Assembly (NCBI RefSeq): GCF_015158295.1
Contig: NZ_JACDXV010000009.1
Span: 1-64,000, forward strand
Source: Devosia faecipullorum
GTDB lineage: Bacteria; Pseudomonadota; Alphaproteobacteria; Rhizobiales; Devosiaceae
Length of the DNA stretch: 64,000 nucleotides
Direction: 5' to 3'
Position numbers and translations under genes: made by a program. Below are positions 9,081 through 17,073 of this stretch, piece by piece. Every line of letters begins with the position of its first letter. Positions within the stretch are counted from its first letter, which is position 1. Below the pieces are notes generated by a model, which made no database searches, was not told the DNA's origin, and saw only the letters and a list, made by a program, of their open reading frames with translations.

Positions 9081-9111
9081 GCGGTGAACGCGCTTTTCAG
9101 GACCGCTTTTT
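9080..9111 (+). terminator. Possible intrinsic terminator after the Panacea gene
   Basis: AGCGGT at 9080-9085 pairs with ACCGCT at 9102-9107, with additional GAA/TTC pairing inside, followed by a run of T. It sits between the convergent Panacea and recombinase genes. The stem is bulged, so the call is moderate. Confidence 0.45.
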
Positions 9112-10093
9112 AGAGTATTCTCGCTATAGCCGGATCGCTGAACATGTCCACCTGTCGGAGGTAGCGGGCCATTGAGGCTTCGCTTTTATGGCCGGTCGTC
9201 TCGCGGATTTTGGCCGAGGGCGCTCCGGCCAGCGCGGCTGCTGTTACGAACCCGCATCTCAACGAGTGGCCGCTGAACCCGCTGGGGTCGTACCCTGCCG
9301 CCTCCATGCGGGTCTTGATGACCAATGAGACGGCCTCCCCCGAAATTCCACGGTCGAGGATATGGCCGTGCTTATCCACGCCTCGGAAAACCGGCCCGGA
9401 CTGAAGCTGAGCAAAAGCCGTCCATTCGGCCAGCGCCTTGACCGGACAATGCCGTGTTCGTCCGGGTGGGACTGCGATCGAACGCCCGTGGCCTTCCTGA
9501 TCGGTTTTGCTTCGCCGAACCGTTACGGTGAGCCCCCGTGCTGACACTGCAATGTCTTTGAGGTCGAGGGCGACGAGTTCTGCCCGTCGCAGGGCTGTGC
9601 TGAAGCCCAGCAACAGGATCGCACGATCCCTGATATCTTTTGGTCGGTCTCCCAGCCTATCCAGCATGGCGAACAACTCGTCCCTTAGGATTGGCTGCGC
9701 TTGACGCTGGGCGCTGCCATAGGTGCGCCGGGCACCCGCCATCGTGGCCCTCACGACCTCCTCTTTAGTAGGGTCGGCATGCCCAGCGGATCGGTGGGCT
9801 TTGCTGAGAGCTGATAGCATCCGGCTGATAGAACTCGCGGCATGAGTGGCGGACAGTTCGGCTATAAAGCGGGACACGGTTGCTGGGTCGGCAGGAATTA
9901 CGCCGCCCCACCGGCCAAAGACTGCTAGGTCAGAGGCGTATCCGCGCCTCGTATTAGCCGCCAAGCTCTCACGTAGCAGCTCTCTGACGGGCTCTCCGAG
10001 AGTATCAATTTCGGCAGGTGAACAGCGCCTGTCCTCCTTGATCGGAGCCGCGAAGATGTTTGCAATTAATTGCAAACTGTATCCTTCGCTCAT
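9110..10093 (-). CDS. Tyrosine recombinase / phage-type integrase
   Basis: The 327-residue protein has an N-terminal SAM-like DNA-binding domain (about residues 30-125) and a catalytic domain (about 145-320) with the full tyrosine recombinase set: Arg in TALRRAEL (near 168), the HxxR box in GHSLRCG (near 273-276), the second His in TGHKSE (near 301) and the nucleophile Tyr in ARYLRQ (near 312). It is the likely integrase of the island, about 2 kb from the tRNA-Pro 3' end that would be its target. A perfect 20-bp palindrome lies within its first codons. No excisionase gene was recognised beside it. Confidence 0.9.
   Translation of the reverse strand: MSEGYSLQLIANIFAAPIKEDRRCSPAEIDTLGEPVRELLRESLAANTRRGYASDLAVFGRWGGVIPADPATVSRFIAELSATHAASSISRMLSALSKAHRSAGHADPTKEEVVRATMAGARRTYGSAQRQAQPILRDELFAMLDRLGDRPKDIRDRAILLLGFSTALRRAELVALDLKDIAVSARGLTVTVRRSKTDQEGHGRSIAVPPGRTRHCPVKALAEWTAFAQLQSGPVFRGVDKHGHILDRGISGEAVSLVIKTRMEAAGYDPSGFSGHSLRCGFVTAAALAGAPSAKIRETTGHKSEASMARYLRQVDMFSDPAIARIL
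10058..10077. promoter_or_regulatory. Perfect 20-bp palindrome in the 5' end of the recombinase gene
   Basis: GTTTGCAATTAATTGCAAAC is a perfect inverted repeat within about codons 6-12 of the recombinase. It is AT-rich compared with its surroundings. It may be an operator for autoregulation or a recombinase-accessory site. No other copy was noticed in the window. Confidence 0.5.
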
Positions 10094-10252
10094 TTCAATG
10101 AACGGCCACTGGAAGGTCGTCCCTGTTTCTTATCCTCATCACTGGAGAAGGGCCCTGATCTAGCCCTCGTACAACTAGACCTGCCGAGGCCCCCTTGAGG
10201 TCTTGAAGGTCGCCCACCTCCCAGACGAACCATCGAGGATCGCGTGTTTTCC

Positions 10253-10804
10253 TCATGCGAACTCTCCACGAAGACGCATCTCCTGCCGACGATATGCCTC
10301 GGCCAAGACGTCTTCTCTAGTGCCGAGTAGGTCGGGTTGTACCCGCGTCCGCGCTAGGAGCCTCTGCTCTGCCTCGAGGTGGGTCTCGATACTGCCGTCG
10401 CGGTGAATATGCTGGACCTCGACCCCATGCTCAGTGAGGTGACGCGAGATCAGTAGGAAACGATGACATTCGAGGACCTCGTGCTCCGAGCAGCAGATGG
10501 CGAGGCGCGTTCTTGGCATGATCTCGATGAGGCGGGCGATGCCGGTGCGGAAGGCGATGGTCTGGGCCATGTCCTCGTATCGGTGAGGGCCATGAGCAGG
10601 CATGCCGCCCAACTGGTCGCCCAAGAAGACGTAGGCCACGCCGACTTGGTTCAGGTTGGCTCGGAAGCGTGGCGCGGTGAAATGCGGGAGGCGGGATCGG
10701 GGCCGAGATCGAACATCTGCGATGGCTCCGATCCCATGCAGGTCAAGAAGGCGACGAAATGCGGGCCAGGCATGGTTCGAGTGGCCGATGGTCCTGATGC
10801 TCAT
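10253..10804 (-). CDS. DUF488 family protein
   Basis: The start MSIRTIGHSN is chosen because AGGAG lies 7 bases upstream; an in-frame ATG seven codons earlier exists. The 183-residue protein matches the DUF488 family: the N-terminal TIGHSN motif, GIGAIADVRSRPRSR, and the Cys-rich box ICCSEHEVLECHR (about residues 104-117). The biochemical role of this family is not established, though the conserved Cys and His residues suggest metal binding or catalysis. It is a common passenger of accessory regions and may belong to the same island. Confidence 0.85.
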   Translation of the reverse strand: MSIRTIGHSNHAWPAFRRLLDLHGIGAIADVRSRPRSRLPHFTAPRFRANLNQVGVAYVFLGDQLGGMPAHGPHRYEDMAQTIAFRTGIARLIEIMPRTRLAICCSEHEVLECHRFLLISRHLTEHGVEVQHIHRDGSIETHLEAEQRLLARTRVQPDLLGTREDVLAEAYRRQEMRLRGEFA

Positions 10805-11331
10805 GAAGATGCTCCTGATGATCAACAGGATAACACGATGGACACAGAAATGACATTAATTTCAGTGACTTAGCGATTTTTTTAGCCGTTGGGCGCACTC
10901 GATACTTGCGTCTAACCGATGCTTTCACAGCAGTAGTGGCAGAAGATCGCGCTAGGAAGGCTCACAGCCGAGGTGCGCAGCACGGATGGGGTAAAGGGTG
11001 CCGCCGCTGCCTCCCAGCCTCCTAGGGGGCCTTAGAACGTCCGCCATGGTGTCTGGACCGATCCTTAGTGCTACCCACAGCCCGCCGCGTATCCATGCCC
11101 TACCGGGTTCCGATGCAACGATCGTGAGGCGGGGGGCTATGGGGGGTGGAGGGTGAGCGAAGCGAACCTTCTTTCTTCCCCGGAATGGACGGCCACCGGA
11201 TCAGCGCCAGCGGCGATTGCGAGAGGGAGGCGAAGCTGACCTCGCGCCCTACTGCTTACGAAGTAAGTAGTAGGAGATATCCTTGGTATTCTTATCCACG
11301 AAGTGGGTATTCCCTATGTGTATTCTATATA
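10805..11331. other. Non-coding gap with a DnaA-box-like site and inverted repeats
   Basis: I see no convincing gene in this stretch of about 525 bases. Near its right end are an imperfect inverted repeat at 11249-11273 (CTACTGCTTA against TAAGTAGTAG) and TTATCCACG at 11292-11300, which matches the DnaA box consensus TTATNCACA at 8 of 9 positions. A GGTATTC word occurs on both sides of that box. AT content rises towards 11331, where the 28-bp repeats begin. Together this looks like part of a replication origin. Confidence 0.45.
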
Positions 11332-11452
11332 GAAGCCCCCGATTTCGGGGGTTACTCATGAAGCCCCCGATTTCAGGGGTTTCTCAAGAGACCCTCGATT
11401 TCGGTGGTTTCTCGTGCGCGTAGAGAGACCCCCGATTTCGGGGGTTTAGGGG
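11332..11452. repeat. Four 28-bp iteron-like direct repeats with palindromic cores
   Basis: Copies begin at 11332, 11360, 11388 and 11425. The first three are exactly tandem at 28 bp; the fourth follows a 9-base insertion. The first and last hold the core CCCCCGATTTCGGGGG, itself an inverted repeat; the second and third carry one and two or more substitutions there, and all are framed by GA(A/G)(G/A) and a TT(A/T)CTC-type tail. The last copy overlaps the stop of the adjacent leftward gene. Tandem spacing next to a DnaA box and a Rep-like gene suggests iterons; transcription-terminator hairpins are the alternative. Confidence 0.65.
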
Positions 11453-11988
11453 GTGCTTTCCGCTGTCTCAAACAGCCGCCGAAACAGGTAGGGAAGTTCA
11501 TCCTTGCTGACCTTAAAGGCTTGGGTCTTGATGCCCTCCCCTTTGTCCACCAGCGTCATCTTGGTTGCACCCATCATCCCGTCCACCTCGAACCAGATGG
11601 CTTTCACCCGGATATGGATCAAGCGTCGGTTCATCGGGTCATGAGGTGACAACCGCCCCCGCTTGACGACCACATAAGGGCTGGACTTGAGGTCGGCAAA
11701 GGCACGTTCCAGTTGCTTTTCCGACATGCCGGTGCCGTCTTGCACGTCTTTCGATGACAGGATGAGGAACCGCAAGTGTTGCCCATCATGCTCCCGAACG
11801 GGGAACCTTGCCGGATCGGCGTGGACCCAAAGCTCAAGCAGCGCATGGAGGAGCCGGGCAGCGCCCGCCCCTTCCACGAGAGAATGAACAATCGCCACGG
11901 TAGTGGGGCGAACCTTAAAGACGCTGGTGTGCTTGGCCTTTGCGTCCGTGCCGTTCGGTTTCTGGGTCTTCGGGATCACCAGCGCCAT
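11446..11988 (-). CDS. Putative winged-helix protein, possible replication initiator of the island
   Basis: The 180-residue protein from MALVIPKTQKP is not a family I can name with certainty. Its centre (about residues 70-125) has a winged-helix feel: a recognition-like stretch MSEKQLERAFADL followed by YVVVKRGRLS, typical of plasmid and island initiators and of DNA-binding regulators. An upstream ATG at 12024 is possible but lacks support. Four iteron-like repeats begin inside its stop codon and a DnaA-box-like site lies about 150 bases beyond. The replication role is inferred from this context and is not shown by a diagnostic motif. Confidence 0.5.
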   Translation of the reverse strand: MALVIPKTQKPNGTDAKAKHTSVFKVRPTTVAIVHSLVEGAGAARLLHALLELWVHADPARFPVREHDGQHLRFLILSSKDVQDGTGMSEKQLERAFADLKSSPYVVVKRGRLSPHDPMNRRLIHIRVKAIWFEVDGMMGATKMTLVDKGEGIKTQAFKVSKDELPYLFRRLFETAESTP

Positions 11989-12172
11989 GGATCGCCCGCC
12001 GTTACATGCGGGAAACCCAAGCAACCCGCCAGTTTCGCCTCCAAATCAGTCTGGGGGTTTTTCTGGGGATTTGGGTTCCTTAGAGCGGATTTATGGGGGT
12101 TTAGCCTCCCTTGCACGGACATGAGCCCGTGCAGCAGAAGTGCAAAGAACCTAACGATTTCAGTAGGTTTAA
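11989..12172. other. Island end between Rep-like gene and tRNA-Pro
   Basis: This stretch has no convincing gene. It includes GCACGGACATGAGCCCGTGC at 12112-12131, an inverted repeat with arms GCACGG/CCGTGC, and should contain the junction of the island with the tRNA gene. Confidence 0.35.
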
Positions 12173-12249
12173 TGGTCGGAGCGGCCGGATTTGAACCGAC
12201 GACCCTTTGTCCCCCAGACAAATGCGCTACCAGGCTGCGCTACGCCCCG
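12173..12249 (-). tRNA. tRNA-Pro (anticodon GGG)
   Basis: The 77-nt gene folds as a full cloverleaf: acceptor CGGGGCG pairs with CGCTCCG, the anticodon stem TTTGT pairs with ACAAA around the loop CTGGGGG giving anticodon GGG, the T loop is GTTCAAATC, and the 3' CCA is encoded. Its 3' end faces the island, as expected for a tRNA used as an integration site. Confidence 0.96.
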
Positions 12250-12538
12250 ACTGCGCGGAGACATAGGCAAAGGGGGCTTTCGAGGCAAGCCCCAAAATTC
12301 GCCTCGACAAAACAAAAGGAAAATTCGGTGCAGGTTTGCACAGATTGGCGGGGCCGGTCCGACCAGACGCCCCCCACGGCTTGTCCTGCCGTTTACGGCG
12401 TCCCGGAGTGGAAGGACTCTCCGCATTGGGCGGACCAAGGGCAGATCGGGCAGCCGGACGGGGCTTCTGGGCGCCAAGGCGAAGGGGATGATTTCGTATT
12501 TGACCGGCGCTATGATCAGCCGATCGCGAGGGGCATGC
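12250..12538. other. Intergenic region upstream of uspA
   Basis: No gene is supported here. GAGGGG at 12528-12533 is the ribosome binding site of the uspA gene. I looked for an exact FNR-type site (TTGAT-N4-ATCAA), given the nitrite reductase nearby, and found none. Confidence 0.4.
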
Positions 12539-12982
12539 ATGACCTACAAAACCATTCTGGCGGCCTGTGACGGGACTGACCTCGGCAATGAAGCGGTGAT
12601 CCATGCTGCTCGCCTGGCCGCGGCGATCGGGGCGTCTGTTTCGGTGATCGCCGTTTCGCCGCCGCCCCCTACCTTTGCTGCGTCCGAAATCGGCTGGAGC
12701 ATCCCCGCCTCGGTCTATGATGAAATCCACACCGCCAATGCGGCCAAGGCGAAGCGGATATTTGCCGAGGCCGCCAGGATTTCCGGAGTCGCTTTCAAGG
12801 ACAGTATCCATATCGAGAACAGTGGCCCGGCTGAAGCGATCATCGATGTGGCGGGTCAGATCGGCGCCGACCTGATCGTGATGGGATCGCACGGCTATCG
12901 TGGCATCAGCAAGCTCGTCCTGGGAAGCCAGGCTGCAAAGGTTCTGTCCCATTCAGGCGTGCCGGTTCTGATCGTAAAATAG
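12539..12982 (+). CDS. Universal stress protein (UspA family)
   Basis: The 147-residue protein from MTYKTILAACDG is a single Usp domain. The ATP-binding signature MGSHGYRGISKLVLGS followed by PVLIVK is complete near the C-terminus, so it belongs to the ATP-binding subgroup. The start is fixed by GAGGGG 5 bases upstream; reading further upstream in the same frame would cross the tRNA gene. It precedes a small unknown gene and nirK on the same strand, and stress or low-oxygen control of all three is possible, though no operator is visible. Confidence 0.93.
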   Translation: MTYKTILAACDGTDLGNEAVIHAARLAAAIGASVSVIAVSPPPPTFAASEIGWSIPASVYDEIHTANAAKAKRIFAEAARISGVAFKDSIHIENSGPAEAIIDVAGQIGADLIVMGSHGYRGISKLVLGSQAAKVLSHSGVPVLIVK

Positions 12983-13171
12983 GCGCTTCACGGCCAATTG
13001 AAGGGCCACAAGTTCAAACCGGAGCGGCACCGGCGCCGGAAGCGTGCCGGACACCGCAGGCTCGCGCCCTGACCGCCTCGATCATTTCCGGGTGGGCATG
13101 GGCTTTGGAACAACGTTTCTTGACCATCCCATGTGCCTGCCCGAGAGTATCGGAGCGGACAGGAGGCTATC

Positions 13172-13411
13172 ATGGACCAGGAAAACGTGGTGCAGGACGT
13201 CAGTGTCGAGATTGATGGGCAAATTCACACGGCCAGCTACTTCGTGGAGAATGGGACCATACACGCCAATCTGGGGAACCAGACTTACCTCCTGCCCATT
13301 GGGCCAGTACCGGCAAACGAAGCAGTGAAAAGCCTGATTGCCGGAACGTTGCGACGCAGGGGTTTTCGCGCAACCTTGGCGCGTAAATGGTTTTCGCATG
13401 ACGTGAAATAG
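13172..13411 (+). CDS. Small hypothetical protein upstream of nirK
   Basis: The start at MDQENVVQDVSV is marked by AGGAGG at 13161-13166, 5 bases upstream. The 79-residue protein has a beta-rich N-terminal half (VSVEIDGQIHTASYFVENGTI) and a basic, arginine-rich tail. It has no signal peptide, membrane segment or metal motif, and I do not recognise the family. It lies 85 bases before nirK on the same strand. Confidence 0.65.
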   Translation: MDQENVVQDVSVEIDGQIHTASYFVENGTIHANLGNQTYLLPIGPVPANEAVKSLIAGTLRRRGFRATLARKWFSHDVK

Positions 13412-13496
13412 TCGCGAATGGGCAGCGCCGGAACGTGATCGCAGCCGGACCGCCTCACCTCCTCGCGGCCAGCCTTTTGTTTTGAGGAGAGCAAAA

Positions 13497-14654
13497 ATGT
13501 CTGACAATGCCGACGAAACGCCACCCGGTCCCGCCATCAGCCGCCGCGGGCTACTTGCCGGCACAGCCGGCCTGACACTGGCCGGCGCCGTAGGAGGCCA
13601 GGCCCTGGCGCAGCAGGCCAGCAATGCCGCCCAGCAACATGCCACGCATATGTCGCATGGCAGCAGCAGCCTTAGCAGTCGGCTCTATCAGATCAATCCG
13701 GACATGCCGGAGCACAACGATATTGCCCACGATCCGACGGACATTCCACCACCTATCGACCGCCGCGAGCCGCAGACTGTGCGCGTGGAACTCGAAACGA
13801 TCGAGTTGGAGGCTCACCTCGATTCCAACAGCACATTTCGCTTCTGGACCTTTAATGCGCGCGTCCCCGGCCCGTTCATCCGTGTGCGGGTCGGCGATAC
13901 GGTCGAATGCTATTTCAAGAATTCTGAAGACAGTTGGATGGCCCACAATGTGGACTTCCACGCCACGACCGGACCCGGCGGCGGCGCCGTTCTGACCACC
14001 GCCCTTCCCGGCGAGGAATTCGCTTTCCGCTTCAAGGCGCTCAATCCGGGCCTCTACGTCTATCATTGTGCGGTGGCGCCGGTGGCGCTGCATATCGCCA
14101 ATGGCATGTACGGCATGATCCTGGTCGAGCCGGAAGAGGGTCTGGCCCCCGTGGACCGGGAATTTTACGTCATGCAGGGCGAAATCTATACCGAGGAAGA
14201 GTTCGGCAGCGCCGGCCTGCTGACGGAAAGCTACGACAAGCTCATCAACGAGCGCCCTGAATATTTCGTTTTCAACGGCCATGTCGGAGCGCTTACCGAT
14301 CATTTCCCCCTTCGCGCCAATGTGGGCGAGACCGTGCGCATTTTCTTCGGTGTCGGCGGCCCCAACTTCACCTCCTCCTTTCACGTGATCGGCGAGATAT
14401 TCGATCGCGTCTATGTGAACGCCTCGCTGACCAGCCCGCCACTGACCAATGTTCAAACCGTGTCGGTTCCGCCCGGCGGCGCAGCGATGGTCGAGTTCAA
14501 ATGCGAGGTGCCCGGCCGCTATGTGTTGGTCGATCATGCCCTCTCGCGCGCCGAACGCGGACTGGCCGGCTATCTGATCGTTGAAGGCGAGGAGCAGCCT
14601 GACATCTTTTCGCCGATTGGCGAACCGCCTGACCCGTCAATGTCCGGGCATTGA
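13497..14654 (+). CDS. nirK: Copper-containing nitrite reductase NirK
   Basis: The 385-residue periplasmic enzyme reduces nitrite to nitric oxide. A Tat signal (SRRGLLAG, R16-R17) is followed by two cupredoxin domains. Every copper ligand can be placed by alignment to known NirK: type 1 copper H150, C191, H199 and M204; type 2 copper H155, H190 and H347; plus catalytic D153 and H296. The start ATG has GAGGAGA 7 bases upstream. No nirV, nor or nos genes are visible nearby, so it is an isolated nitrite reductase. An electron donor (azurin or cytochrome) must come from elsewhere. Confidence 0.95.
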   Translation: MSDNADETPPGPAISRRGLLAGTAGLTLAGAVGGQALAQQASNAAQQHATHMSHGSSSLSSRLYQINPDMPEHNDIAHDPTDIPPPIDRREPQTVRVELETIELEAHLDSNSTFRFWTFNARVPGPFIRVRVGDTVECYFKNSEDSWMAHNVDFHATTGPGGGAVLTTALPGEEFAFRFKALNPGLYVYHCAVAPVALHIANGMYGMILVEPEEGLAPVDREFYVMQGEIYTEEEFGSAGLLTESYDKLINERPEYFVFNGHVGALTDHFPLRANVGETVRIFFGVGGPNFTSSFHVIGEIFDRVYVNASLTSPPLTNVQTVSVPPGGAAMVEFKCEVPGRYVLVDHALSRAERGLAGYLIVEGEEQPDIFSPIGEPPDPSMSGH

Positions 14655-14679
14655 TTGGCTATTCGGGCATAACCGAAGA

Positions 14680-14705
14680 CCATGGCGCGGCACGCTGCGC
14701 CATGG
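14680..14705. terminator. Hairpin between convergent nirK and AraC-family gene
   Basis: CCATGGCGC (14680-14688) pairs perfectly with GCGCCATGG (14697-14705). It lies in the 53-base gap between the two convergent genes and could end transcription from both sides, although no strong T run follows. Confidence 0.5.
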
Positions 14706-14707
14706 GA

Positions 14708-15664
14708 TCAGAAATAGGAACTGCCGGGGGCAGGCTGGACCGGCATTTGCACCTCGGGCCGGGCCCGAACGTCGCGGCGAAAATCGCTCGGCGACATGCC
14801 GGCCACCTTGCGGAATGACTTGTTGAAGGCGCTGAGCGAGCCGAAGCCGCTATCCATGGCGACGGCGAGCACACTGTCTTCGTCGCGCATCAGCATGGCC
14901 TGTGCATAGGACAGGCGCATGAGCAGGATATAATCGTTGAGCGTCATGCCGGTGGATTTCTTGAAGACGGTCATGGCGTATTTCGGGTGAACATCGGCGG
15001 CCACCGCAATGTCTACCGAGTCGATATCTTCCCGGAAATTGTCGGCGATATATTCGCAGATGCGCACGACGATGGGGGAGGCGTGATGATCGAGCCCGCC
15101 TTCATCCTCAACGGCCTTGCTGTCAGGCAGCAGGCTATAGGGAGAGAAGCGGATACGCTCGATCCGCAGCAGCAATTCGTCCACAGCCAGGCTCGCCTTC
15201 ATCGGATCGCCCGAGCGCGCATAAATGTTCCATCGTGCGAAGTTTATCGGGTCGGAGGCGTCGGTTGCCCGCGTGAGCAGCGTCACTCCGCGCATCAATT
15301 GCGACTGCACATCCTGGGGCAGGCGCAGGCGAAAAAAATGCAGCAGCGGCAGATGACCGCCGGCATAGATCAAATCGTCCGAGGCGCCATCGAGCAGATG
15401 CGGCAGCCCGCCCCAGAACAGGGCAAGATCTCCCTGGCGAAAGGTAATGTCATAGCCGCTCATGCGGTAATGCGCCCAACCGCTGATGATGTAATTCACT
15501 TCGACCTGGGCGTGCCAATGCGCATGGCGCATAAGTAGCGGCGAAGCATAGAACATCTGGAGTGTCGTGGGCAAAAGCTCCACACCGTTGGCGCCGGGTT
15601 CGTAATACGCCCTTTCCATGATCTTACTTTCCGCCAATTCGACATTCCCGTTGTGAGCGACCAT
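14708..15664 (-). CDS. AraC family transcriptional regulator
   Basis: About 318 residues long, with an N-terminal cupin-like ligand-binding domain (about 35-150, with HAHWHAQVEVNYI and FRQGDLALFWGGLPH) and a C-terminal double HTH (about 205-300) with the typical SGFGSLSAFNKSFRKVAGMSPSDFRR. It is transcribed away from the sugar ABC transporter operon with a gap of about 60 bases, so it most likely controls that operon in response to its sugar. Three starts are possible (15673, 15664, 15619); 15664 has AAGG 9 bases upstream. Confidence 0.9.
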   Translation of the reverse strand: MVAHNGNVELAESKIMERAYYEPGANGVELLPTTLQMFYASPLLMRHAHWHAQVEVNYIISGWAHYRMSGYDITFRQGDLALFWGGLPHLLDGASDDLIYAGGHLPLLHFFRLRLPQDVQSQLMRGVTLLTRATDASDPINFARWNIYARSGDPMKASLAVDELLLRIERIRFSPYSLLPDSKAVEDEGGLDHHASPIVVRICEYIADNFREDIDSVDIAVAADVHPKYAMTVFKKSTGMTLNDYILLMRLSYAQAMLMRDEDSVLAVAMDSGFGSLSAFNKSFRKVAGMSPSDFRRDVRARPEVQMPVQPAPGSSYF

Positions 15665-15727
15665 GCCCGGCATCCTTATAACTTAGGAAGGGCTCTGACC
15701 AAGAGCAAACGAAAAGGGAGGATACCA
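15665..15727. promoter_or_regulatory. Short divergent promoter region, AraC gene / sugar ABC operon
   Basis: Only about 60 bases separate the two genes, so both promoters and any AraC-type operator must overlap. AAAGGGAGG at 15713-15721 is the strong ribosome binding site of the binding-protein gene. An AT-rich CTTATAACTTA lies at 15674-15684. Confidence 0.5.
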
Positions 15728-17002
15728 ATGACTAGCAATGTCTCGCGGTGGACCCGCACGCTCGCCTTCGCACTGACCGGCATCAGCATGGCCAGCGTTG
15801 CCGCCGCCTCCGCCGCCGAACTGACGGTATGGTGCTGGGACCCCAACTTCAACATACCAGCCATGGCCGATGCCGGCGCGCGCTATACGGCAGCGCACCC
15901 GGAAACGACCTTCAACATCAACAACATCACGCAGGACGAGATCAACCAGAAGCTGCAGACCCAGTTCCTTGCCGGCGTCTCCGATGGCCTGCCCGATATC
16001 GTGCTGATCCAGGACGACAATATCCAGCGCTTCCTGCAATCGTTCCCCGGCTCCTTTGTGCCGCTCTCCGATCACATCGATATGTCGCAATTCGCCTCCT
16101 ACAAGGTGGCTGCCGCCACCCATGAAGGCAAATCCTATTCCCTGCCCTTCGATTCCGGCGTGACCGGGCTCTTCTATCGCGCCGACTATCTGGAAGAGGC
16201 CGGATACAAGCCCGAAGACGTTCAGGACATTACCTGGGACCGGCTGATCGAGATCGGCAAGGACATGCTGGCCAAAACCGGCCATCCGCTCATCGACATG
16301 GACTATAATGACGATGGACAGATCATCATGATGATGCAGTCCACCGGCCAATGGTACCTCAAGGACGGGAACGAACCGAACATCATCGGCAATACCGCAC
16401 TCAAGGCGTCGCTGGAAACCTTCCAGGAAATGGCCCAGGCAGGACTTATCAAGCCGGTTTCGGACTGGACGGGCTATACCGGCGCCTTCACCTCCGGCGA
16501 GGTGGCCATGGTGCCGCAGGGCGTCTGGATCACCGGCACCATCAAGTCGGTGCCCGAGCAGGCGGGCAAGTGGCGCGTGGCGCCAATGCCCAAGCTCGAC
16601 GGCGTCGAGGGCGCAACTCAATATTCCAACAATGGCGGCTCCAGCTGGTACGTGCTGGCGTCTTCCCAGAACCAGGACGAGGCCATCGATTTCTTTAAGA
16701 CCGTCTGGGCCTCGGACGTCGATTTCTACCAGGGCATTCTGGTCAATCAGGGTGCAGTCGGCTCGCTCCTCGCCGCGCGCGAAGGCGATGCCTACAAGGC
16801 CAGCGACCCGTTCTTCAGCGATGAGCCGGTCTGGCAGAACTTCTCCGACTGGCTGGCGCAGGTGCCTTCCGTCGATTACGGCACATTCACCCCCGAAGCG
16901 CGTCTGGCGGTAAGGGCACAGTTGCCCAATATCGCCAATGGCGGCGATATCGACGAGGCCCTGAAAGCCATCGACGCCCAATTGCGCCAGCAGATGCAAT
17001 AG
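15728..17002 (+). CDS. Sugar ABC transporter substrate-binding protein (family 1)
   Basis: The 424-residue periplasmic protein has a Sec signal peptide (about residues 1-30, cleaved near AAASA/AELTV). The mature part is of the family 1 carbohydrate-binding type: VWCWDPNFNIPAM, the DIVLIQDDNIQRFL segment, and PFDSGVTGLFYRADYLEEAGY near the hinge. The start at MTSNVSRW is supported by AAAGGGAGG. It is the first gene of an SBP-permease-permease-ATPase operon. The substrate cannot be read from sequence; CUT1 systems take oligosaccharides, polyols or glycerol-phosphate-type compounds. Confidence 0.93.
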   Translation: MTSNVSRWTRTLAFALTGISMASVAAASAAELTVWCWDPNFNIPAMADAGARYTAAHPETTFNINNITQDEINQKLQTQFLAGVSDGLPDIVLIQDDNIQRFLQSFPGSFVPLSDHIDMSQFASYKVAAATHEGKSYSLPFDSGVTGLFYRADYLEEAGYKPEDVQDITWDRLIEIGKDMLAKTGHPLIDMDYNDDGQIIMMMQSTGQWYLKDGNEPNIIGNTALKASLETFQEMAQAGLIKPVSDWTGYTGAFTSGEVAMVPQGVWITGTIKSVPEQAGKWRVAPMPKLDGVEGATQYSNNGGSSWYVLASSQNQDEAIDFFKTVWASDVDFYQGILVNQGAVGSLLAAREGDAYKASDPFFSDEPVWQNFSDWLAQVPSVDYGTFTPEARLAVRAQLPNIANGGDIDEALKAIDAQLRQQMQ

Positions 17003-17014
17003 TTTCATGCCGGC

Positions 17015-17036
17015 GGGGCGGGTTCAGGCCCGCCCC
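17015..17036 (+). promoter_or_regulatory. Intercistronic hairpin after the binding-protein gene
   Basis: GGGGCGGG (17015-17022) pairs with CCCGCCCC (17029-17036) 12 bases after the stop. Such GC-rich hairpins without a T run often protect the upstream mRNA and keep binding-protein levels above those of the permeases. GGAGGGGG just before 17074 is the next gene's ribosome binding site. Confidence 0.5.
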
Positions 17037-17073
17037 GATCCGGCAGGACCGACGCATTCTATCGGAGGGGGAT

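Larger units (their letters stand above)
1..12172. mobile_element. Right-hand part of a genomic island at tRNA-Pro(GGG)
   Basis: Everything left of the tRNA 3' end is accessory in character: type I restriction, NYN/OST-HTH, a GAF-like/Panacea pair, a tyrosine recombinase, DUF488 and a Rep-like module. Everything to the right is ordinary chromosomal content. Tyrosine recombinases commonly insert islands at tRNA 3' ends, and this one lies about 2 kb from such an end. I found no second copy of the tRNA 3' sequence inside the window, so the left attachment site must lie outside it. The island call is inference from content and position. Confidence 0.65.

Noticed and set aside
11332..11452. Possible CRISPR array (four 28-bp units)
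   Set aside because: The first three units are directly joined without unique spacers, the copies vary, each has an internal palindrome, and no cas gene is near. Iterons or hairpins fit better.
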